A DNA stretch of 34,468 nt from an uncultured Cytophagales bacterium (GTDB lineage Bacteria; Bacteroidota; Bacteroidia; Cytophagales; 172606-1): positions 1 through 34,468 of the forward strand of contig CADCTQ010000369.1 of the NCBI GenBank assembly GCA_902805615.1. Direction: 5' to 3'. The position numbers and the translations under genes are program-made. Positions 30,052-34,468 of the stretch are shown here, piece after piece; within the stretch, counting starts at the first letter, position 1, and each line of letters begins with the position of its first letter. The notes below the pieces were generated by a model. It was not told the DNA's origin. It saw only the letters and a list, made by a program, of their open reading frames with translations, and did not search any database.

Positions 30052-30561
30052 TCAGTTATTCCAGCCGTAATCTACCCACTGCCCTGATCTGCTGTCGAAC
30101 ACGGTGGTGATCATCCAGCCGTTTTCGAAGCGGATCGCGTAATGGCCGGTGTCGCCGTAGTAGGAATAAGCCGGCAGGAGCAGCTGGTTGACGTGATCCA
30201 GTTCGGCCACGGCAGCCGGGTAGCGTCCCTGGCGCTTCCGGTACTGTTCCAATTGCTCAATCAGCGCCTCGCCCCGGTACTTGTAGAACCGATCCACGGC
30301 CCGGGTTGAGACAAAGGAAGAAAACACAAAAATGAACACCAGGGCCATTCCCGTCAGCCCTTCCCTTGTGGACTGGTCTCGTTTGTTGGTAAGTCCCCCA
30401 ACGAACACGACCAGGAACAGCATGAAAACGAAGCCAAGCAACGGGACCAGGCCAATGAAAAAGAAAACAAAGATGACCACGAGGTAATCCACGTGAATCC
30501 AGGTCACCCCGACCAGCAACGCGATTGCCATCCAGACGTATGAGGCGCGTACTTTTCTCAT
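30052..30561 (-). CDS. Membrane protein of unknown function with soluble C-terminal domain
   Basis: 169 residues. Three to four hydrophobic helices (about 10-25, 26-42, 43-58, 72-88) are followed by a soluble end. That end begins with a helix (FYKYRGEALIEQLEQYRKR) and the motif GRYPAAVAELDHV, then strands (GHYAIRFENGWMITTVF). The QYRKRQGRYPAAVAEL stretch is reminiscent of the pilin-like tails in many Bacteroidota membrane proteins. No family is named. The ATG at 30561 (MRKVRAS) is chosen; an upstream GTG at 30585 would add eight residues without a clear RBS. It is downstream of nothing on its strand except YicC's terminus region, and may share its transcript (29 bp after the end of YicC's gene on the other side is its own start). 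Confidence 0.65.
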   Translation of the reverse strand: MRKVRASYVWMAIALLVGVTWIHVDYLVVIFVFFFIGLVPLLGFVFMLFLVVFVGGLTNKRDQSTREGLTGMALVFIFVFSSFVSTRAVDRFYKYRGEALIEQLEQYRKRQGRYPAAVAELDHVNQLLLPAYSYYGDTGHYAIRFENGWMITTVFDSRSGQWVDYGWNN

Positions 30562-30613
30562 GCTGCTGCCGGTATTGACACGCACAGTACCCGGGTGAAT
30601 GGGCCGAATGGGC

Positions 30614-31495
30614 TTATAAAATATTGAGCGACTGTTCCTTGATCTTTTCGAGTTCTTCCTTCATGTCAATCACGTACCGCTGGATGATGGCATCGTTGGC
30701 CTTGGAGCCGATGGTGTTGATTTCGCGGCCGATCTCCTGGGCGATGAAGTTGAGCTTTTTGCCCGGCGCCTCTTCGCCGTGCAGCACCTCCATGAAGTGA
30801 TCCAGGTGCAGGCGCAGGCGCACCTTCTCCTCGCTGATGTCGAGCTTTTCGATGTAGTAGATCATCTCCTGCTCCAGGCGGTTGCGGTCGAAGTGTTCAT
30901 TGGTGAGCACCTCCTGCAAGTGACCCGTGATGCGTTCCCGGATTTTGAGCACCCGTTCGGGGTCGTGGGCTTCGATCTCCTTGAGGTTTTTGGTGATCCT
31001 GGTGATGTACCCGGCCAGGTTGACGGCCAGTTCCTGCCCTTCCTTGGCCCGGAATTCGGCGCAACTCCGCAACGCCTCCTCGATCACGCCCCGGATGAAA
31101 GTCCATTCCCCGGCCGTGGTTTCGTCGGAGCCCGTTTCGGTGAGGTAGGCCTCGGGCAGTTGCAGGGCCAGGCGCAGGAGGTCGCCCTGGTCGGCGCCCA
31201 GCGTTTCGGCCACCTCCTTGAGTTGCTGGTAGTACGCCTTCACGATGGGCTGGTTGACGCTGACCTTGGGCTTTACCTCGCCCACCTGCTGCAATTCGAG
31301 GCTCAGGTTGATCTTGCCGCGTTCGAGCGTCTGGGTGAGCAGCGTGCGCAGTTCGAGTTCCTTGTCCGAGTACTGCCGGGGCAGGCGAAACGAAGCATCG
31401 AGCGACTTTGAGTTGAGCGTACGGATTTCAACCGTTACGGCGAGGGCATCGTTGCTGGCTCTGGCGGCCCCGAAACCAGTCATGGATTTGATCAT
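30614..31495 (-). CDS. YicC/YloC family endoribonuclease
   Basis: 293 residues. It begins with MIKSMTGFGAAR, the invariant family start, so the ATG at 31495 is chosen and a longer frame is rejected. The N-terminal YicC domain (about 1-155) contains VEIRTLNSKSLDASFRLP. The C-terminal DUF1732 domain (about 205-293) contains EMIYYIEKLDISEEKVRLRLH and ends with EELEKIKEQSLNIL. YicC proteins are hexameric endoribonucleases that act on sRNAs and mRNAs. In many Bacteroidota the next gene is gmk (guanylate kinase); here it is not, so that usual linkage is broken. It is divergent from purQ across a spacer of about 160 bp. Confidence 0.93.
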   Translation of the reverse strand: MIKSMTGFGAARASNDALAVTVEIRTLNSKSLDASFRLPRQYSDKELELRTLLTQTLERGKINLSLELQQVGEVKPKVSVNQPIVKAYYQQLKEVAETLGADQGDLLRLALQLPEAYLTETGSDETTAGEWTFIRGVIEEALRSCAEFRAKEGQELAVNLAGYITRITKNLKEIEAHDPERVLKIRERITGHLQEVLTNEHFDRNRLEQEMIYYIEKLDISEEKVRLRLHLDHFMEVLHGEEAPGKKLNFIAQEIGREINTIGSKANDAIIQRYVIDMKEELEKIKEQSLNIL

Positions 31496-31554
31496 AAGAA
31501 CGAATGGCAAAATGTGCGAATCTACAAATGTGCACATTTACGGGAAACAATTGG

Positions 31555-31562
31555 TAATTTTG
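31555..31562 (+). promoter_or_regulatory. -7 promoter element of purQ
   Basis: TAATTTTG matches TAnnTTTG. Transcription near 31569 would leave a leader of about 86 nt before purQ. No riboswitch aptamer is recognised in the leader. The -33 position has no TTTG. Confidence 0.5.
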
Positions 31563-31654
31563 CGATTAAGTTAAGGGCCCATCAGAGATTTGGCCCGCGG
31601 CGGCTGAACTCTTTTTACCGGTAACCCATTCCCTACTTACTCAAACCCTTCCCC

Positions 31655-32353
31655 ATGAAATTTGGCGTTGTTATTTTTCCCGGTTCCAACTGCGACGAAG
31701 ACATTTACCACGTGCTGGGCGACGTGCTCAAGCAACCCGTAGTAAAGCTCTGGCACAAAGACACTGACCTGCAAAACTGCGACTGCATCGTGCTGCCGGG
31801 CGGCTTCTCCTACGGCGATTACCTGCGTTCGGGCGCCATTGCCCGTTTTTCGCCCATCATGGAAAAAGTGATCGAGCACGCCAGCCGCGGCGGCTACGTG
31901 ATCGGCATTTGCAACGGCTTCCAGATCCTCACCGAGTCGCACCTGCTGCCGGGGGCCCTGCTGCGCAACGTGAACCAGAAGTACAACTGCCGCAACGTGT
32001 ACCTGAAACCCCAGTCGAAGTCGGCCCTGCTCACGGCGGAGCTGGACCCGAACCACGCGTACAAAATTCCCATTGCCCACGGCGAAGGCCGCTACTACGC
32101 CGACGAGCAGACGCTGCGCGCACTCAATGAGAACGACCAGGTCCTGTTCCGCTACTGCGACGCGGCCGGCCGCATCACCGACGAGGCCAACCCCAACGGC
32201 GCCCTCGAAAACATTGCCGGCATCTGCAACGCCACCCGCAACGTGTTCGGCATGATGCCCCACCCCGAACGGGCCGCCGAAGACGCCCTGGGCAACACCG
32301 ACGGCTACGCCATCCTGAAAGCCCTCACCAAAACCGGCGTGCTGCAAGGGTAA
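31655..32353 (+). CDS. purQ: Phosphoribosylformylglycinamidine synthase subunit PurQ
   Basis: 232 residues. It is the glutaminase part of FGAM synthase, which supplies ammonia for step four of purine synthesis together with PurL and PurS. The class I glutamine amidotransferase triad is intact: Cys86 in [11 protein letters not shown], and His203 and Glu205 in [11 protein letters not shown]. Family motifs PGSNCDEDI near the start and [11 protein letters not shown] (48 onward) are present. The separate PurQ shows that this organism uses the split rather than the fused FGAM synthase. It is single in its unit, with a promoter-like element before it and a perfect 26-bp hairpin after it. Confidence 0.95.
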   Translation: MKFGVVIFPGSNCDEDIYHVLGDVLKQPVVKLWHKDTDLQNCDCIVLPGGFSYGDYLRSGAIARFSPIMEKVIEHASRGGYVIGICNGFQILTESHLLPGALLRNVNQKYNCRNVYLKPQSKSALLTAELDPNHAYKIPIAHGEGRYYADEQTLRALNENDQVLFRYCDAAGRITDEANPNGALENIAGICNATRNVFGMMPHPERAAEDALGNTDGYAILKALTKTGVLQG

Positions 32354-32370
32354 TACGGGAGACCGAACAC

Positions 32371-32435
32371 GCACGTGTACCAATACAAAAGAGCCGTTAC
32401 GGAAGGTAGCGGCTCTTTTGTATTGGTACACGTGC
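32371..32435 (+). terminator. Perfect 26-bp hairpin after purQ
   Basis: The arms 32371-32396 and 32410-32435 are exact reverse complements with a 13-nt loop. The inner part (AAAAGAGCCG..CGGCTCTTTT) has the form of an intrinsic terminator in both directions. The outer 16 bp (GCACGTGTACCAATAC) is an unusual extension. It lies 18 bp after the purQ stop. Confidence 0.85.
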
Positions 32436-32507
32436 CGGGACAGGGCGGCGCAATTCCCGGTGGCCGTCGGTTTGCGGCGCGAAATACAACTTTGCCTGCA
32501 ACGAAAT

Positions 32508-33029
32508 CTACGCTTTGAAGTGCCGGGGCCGCAGTTTCCGCCGCGTTTTTTTGTCGAGTCCCCGCGTCCCTTCGTATTCAATGAGTTTTTCCACCAGGCT
32601 CTTGCGGTCGAAGTTGCTCTGGTGGACGAAGCCGGCAATGCAGCTGATCACCGCAACGCCCAGCGCCGGGTACGTCCAGGGTTTGTAGGTAATGGTAGCG
32701 TAATCCTGGCCCAGCGGCGGTTCTTCCTTTCCTGCCGCGTGCACCAGGGCGGTTGTGGCTAATGTTACCCCCGAAAAAATCCTGCCTTCCGCGTGCCGTT
32801 CAAAATACAGGTTGACGAGGGCGCGGGCCGTATCATTAAAAGCGTACCGGGCCATGAGTTCGCTCTTCGGCAGTTTATAACTCTCCGTTGAAACGAGGCG
32901 GTACCGGCCGCTTTCGTACCGGGCCGGGACTTTATGCAGGTTCTGGCGCTGCGCATCGCCGGTTTGGGCGGAGGCACCCACGCCGAGGAGCAGGGAGAGC
33001 CCCAGGAAAAGGACTTTGTACAATTGCAT
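32508..33029 (-). CDS. Secreted or periplasmic protein of unknown function
   Basis: 173 residues from the ATG at 33029. MQLYKVLFLGLSLLLGVGASAQ is a clear signal peptide with a cut after ASA, so the longer frame is rejected. The mature part begins with basic and polar residues (RQNLHKVPARYESGRYRLVS), contains a helical segment (KSELMARYAFNDTARALVNLYFERH), then a hydrophobic stretch (about 134-152; WTYPALGVAVISCIAGFV) that may be a membrane segment, and ends with a basic tail (KKTRRKLRPRHFKA). No family is recognised. It ends 72 bp from the purQ hairpin, which could also stop its convergent transcription. Confidence 0.75.
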   Translation of the reverse strand: MQLYKVLFLGLSLLLGVGASAQTGDAQRQNLHKVPARYESGRYRLVSTESYKLPKSELMARYAFNDTARALVNLYFERHAEGRIFSGVTLATTALVHAAGKEEPPLGQDYATITYKPWTYPALGVAVISCIAGFVHQSNFDRKSLVEKLIEYEGTRGLDKKTRRKLRPRHFKA

Positions 33030-33071
33030 AGCAAATGAGGGAAGGATGTTGCTCGGGGAAGGGGAGGGGCT

Positions 33072-33098
33072 AAAAACAAAAAAACCGCCCTGGGCGGT
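33072..33098 (-). terminator. Terminator of the 49-residue membrane protein gene
   Basis: ACCGCCC and GGGCGGT (33084-33098) form a compact stem, followed on the minus strand by TTTTTTTGTTTTT. It begins about 30 bp after the stop codon at 33128. It is the strongest simple terminator on this strand and confirms that something is transcribed upstream of it. Confidence 0.75.
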
Positions 33099-33127
33099 GT
33101 TCAGGTGAAGCAATTCACCCGACACTG

Positions 33128-33277
33128 CTAGGCCGATACCCTTTTGCGCAAGCGGTTGAACCGGAAGAGGCGGCGCCATCTTCTGCGCGTCAACACGTCG
33201 GAGTGATTGACTACGTAAACAACCAAAATGGAATATAAAATGATGAACAGGATTGCCGCTGGAACTGGGTTACTCAT
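33128..33277 (-). CDS. 49-residue membrane protein with basic tail
   Basis: The ATG at 33277 opens MSNPVPAAILFIILYSILVV, then YVVNHSDVLT, then a very basic tail (RRRWRRLFRF, NRLRKR) ending at TAG (33128). Residues 6-24 form one membrane helix and the positive tail should face the cytoplasm. It is too short for usual gene finders, but a strong terminator follows it in the right orientation. No function is known; similar tiny single-pass proteins serve as subunits or regulators of membrane complexes. A -7-like TTTATTTG lies about 29 bp upstream, one base off the consensus. Confidence 0.65.
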   Translation of the reverse strand: MSNPVPAAILFIILYSILVVYVVNHSDVLTRRRWRRLFRFNRLRKRVSA

Positions 33278-33536
33278 ATAGAAATTGAACTTTATACATA
33301 GTTAACAAATAAAACCGCAACATAATTTCCCCGGATACGGCCCGCAGCGTAAGGAAACCCGCTGCTTTCCATTTTCTTCTAATAGCAATATTCGGTTCTG
33401 ACTTTATTACTATTCCCGCGCCTTTTTGTTGCGGAAAATGTACAAAAAAGGAAGTCTGTTGCCAATCTTATGTTGGTAAGGTGTCAATGCCGGTTCGTAA
33501 CCCCCGGGCAGTTGTAATTTTCCCAGAAAGTTTAGG

Positions 33537-33616
33537 AAAAGGGGCAGAGCCGGCACGGGAAGTCACCCGCCACCGCTTGACCCCACCCGCGCAGACCGGC
33601 CCGTTTGGCCCCTTTT
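33537..33616. ncRNA. Possible structured RNA or complex terminator
   Basis: AAAAGGGGC (33537-33545) and GCCCCTTTT (33608-33616) are perfect complements around an inner GC-rich segment with further possible stems (CGGG..CCCG at about 33556-33570). On the plus strand the outer stem runs into TTTTTGCTG. No known riboswitch or housekeeping RNA motif was matched. Strand and function are open. Confidence 0.3.
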
Positions 33617-33774
33617 TGCTGTAAGAAAAAACTTTTGTTTGCCCTGGTCAAAGAGAGGTATACCGGCGGTTACGGTGAAGGATGCGCCCCGTCAGCAAGC
33701 CGGTCAATAAAATGAAGTGTACGCTTGTAGCTCACGTGGATTGACAAAAGCGGTCGTGACAGCGAGATTGTGTT

Positions 33775-33798
33775 AGCCCACGGTTTCAACCGTGAGTT
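33775..33798. repeat. Short CACGGTT palindrome
   Basis: CACGGTT and AACCGTG (33779-33794) with a 2-nt centre are flanked by AGCC and AGTT. The form agrees with the widely spread GCCCACGGTTGAAACCGTGGG-like intergenic repeat of Bacteroidota. It lies 30 bp after the end of the GH95-like gene. Confidence 0.6.
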
Positions 33799-33824
33799 GC
33801 GGGTATAATGAGGCTGGGCAACGG

Positions 33825-34468
33825 TTACTTCCGCTTCAGCACGAGTTCTTCCCCGGCTTTGCATTGCCGGTCCAGGATGGCGCCGCCGGCGGGCTGGCCG
33901 TTGAGCAGGTAATTTTCGCCCAGCCCGTGGGCCAGCCGCAAGGGACCGCCCGCCAGGCTTTTCACCCGTACTTCCCGCGCTTGGCCCCCGGCCACCCGGG
34001 CACTGACCAGGAAAGCGCCCTCGGTGCGGATGTTGTCGAACTGCACGTCCTGCCAGTCGCGGTGCCGGTCGGGGAGCACGTAGATGGCGTCGTCGCGGTG
34101 CTGCACGAGCATTTCGAGCACGGCGTTGAGGGCGCCGAACCCCGCATCGAGCTGCATGATTTCGTAGTTGGGCGCGTCGCCGGGCAGTTTGGCCAGCACG
34201 GCCGAGCCCAGGGCGCTGGTGCCGTTGTTGGCGGCGTTGTGCAACGTGCCCCGGCCTTCGTTGGTATAGTTTTCCTTCCACCAGTGGAGCCAGCTCACGG
34301 CCGCTTCGGTTTGGCCGCTGCGGGACCACAGGATGGAGGCCCAGGGCACGCACCAGCCCGACCAGCCGCCCGCCCCGCGGTACTTCCACACCGTCAGGCT
34401 GTTGTTGATGATGTCCTTGTGCTCGGGGTCGCGGTTTGAGACGGTGGCGAAGGGGTAAATGGCGCCCA
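33825..34468 (-). CDS. GH95-like glycoside hydrolase, C-terminal part (cut by window edge)
   Basis: The reading frame is open from the stop at 33825 to the edge, about 214 residues. It is the end of an (alpha/alpha)6-barrel hydrolase: AIYPFATVSNRDPE, then GAGGWSGWCVPWASILWSR, then EIMQLDAGFGALNAVLEML, followed by a beta-rich C-terminal domain with IYVLPDRHRDWQDVQ and EVRVKSLAGGPLRLA. The order and the QLDAGFG motif match the end of alpha-L-fucosidase-like family GH95, where the aspartate of this motif is part of the catalytic network; the usual asparagine after it is replaced here. The substrate may therefore differ (another alpha-L-hexoside). The N-terminal part and any signal peptide lie outside the window. 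Confidence 0.8.
   Translation of the reverse strand, partial: GAIYPFATVSNRDPEHKDIINNSLTVWKYRGAGGWSGWCVPWASILWSRSGQTEAAVSWLHWWKENYTNEGRGTLHNAANNGTSALGSAVLAKLPGDAPNYEIMQLDAGFGALNAVLEMLVQHRDDAIYVLPDRHRDWQDVQFDNIRTEGAFLVSARVAGGQAREVRVKSLAGGPLRLAHGLGENYLLNGQPAGGAILDRQCKAGEELVLKRK

Larger units (their letters stand above)
33278..33824. other. Gene-free spacer, 547 bp, AT-rich with a structured segment
   Basis: No coding region is supported. The left part is AT-rich and may hold the promoter of the 49-residue gene. 33537-33616 is GC-rich and structured (separate entry). 33775-33798 carries a short palindromic repeat. The spacer ends at the stop of the GH95-like gene. Confidence 0.6.

Noticed and set aside
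33537-33616. Cobalamin or other known riboswitch
   Set aside because: Some GGGAA and CCGCCAC words recall cobalamin aptamers, but the conserved B12-box order is missing and no B12-related gene follows.
33670-34389. A 239-codon minus-strand frame over the GH95-like gene
   Set aside because: Arginine-rich shadow in another frame; the GH95-like frame is open to the window edge and matches a family end.

Overview
The window looks like a chromosomal segment of a GC-rich member of the Bacteroidota. A Cytophagia or Saprospiria type lineage is likely, but the genus cannot be told from sequence alone. The evidence is threefold. Several genes are preceded by the Bacteroidota -7 promoter element TAnnTTTG. 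Bacteroidota-typical families are present (DUF4834-like protein, Uma2 protein, a TonB-dependent receptor with a carboxypeptidase-like N-domain, a CarB without its C-terminal allosteric domain). The spacers carry self-complementary repeats of the kind common in this phylum. Most genes are housekeeping or envelope genes. No rRNA, tRNA, CRISPR array, transposase or phage gene was found.

Layout. 1-10703: apart from a small membrane ORF at the left edge, all genes are on the minus strand: an omega-amidase-type nitrilase, RNase R, two tandem copies of prolipoprotein diacylglyceryl transferase (lgt), a DUF4834-like protein, a Uma2 protein, carB and a secreted two-domain protein. 10704-11163 is gene-free and holds a perfect 23-bp inverted repeat. 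11164-16557 (plus strand): a quinone-oxidoreductase-like MDR enzyme, a DUF2975/YozG-like HTH pair behind a textbook promoter, a class C beta-lactamase-type serine hydrolase, a nuoD with no other complex I genes beside it, a Crp/Fnr regulator and a DUF4345 protein. 16570-21892 (minus): a large membrane/TPR protein followed by an ABC ATPase, gatC, and a PlsC acyltransferase. 22114-22422 is a YtxH-like gene that shares a bidirectional terminator with an aldehyde dehydrogenase.

23946-24687 contains no gene but a composite inverted-repeat element of about 600 bp built from smaller hairpins. It is followed (minus) by a TruC-like pseudouridine synthase and by a transcription unit in which a ZnuD-like TonB-dependent receptor is followed by a lipoprotein. 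The receptor promoter overlaps two tandem Fur-family-type dyads. 28726-33277 holds an M28 peptidase with a near-leaderless promoter, a small membrane protein, a YicC endoribonuclease, purQ ending in a 26-bp perfect hairpin, a short secreted protein, and a 49-residue membrane protein with its own terminator. The right edge cuts a GH95-like glycoside hydrolase.

The genes do not form one pathway. The points most worth following are the lgt duplication framed by word-type repeats, the diversity of hairpin-forming intergenic repeat families, the probable metal-regulated receptor/lipoprotein unit, and the unannotated 49-residue gene.
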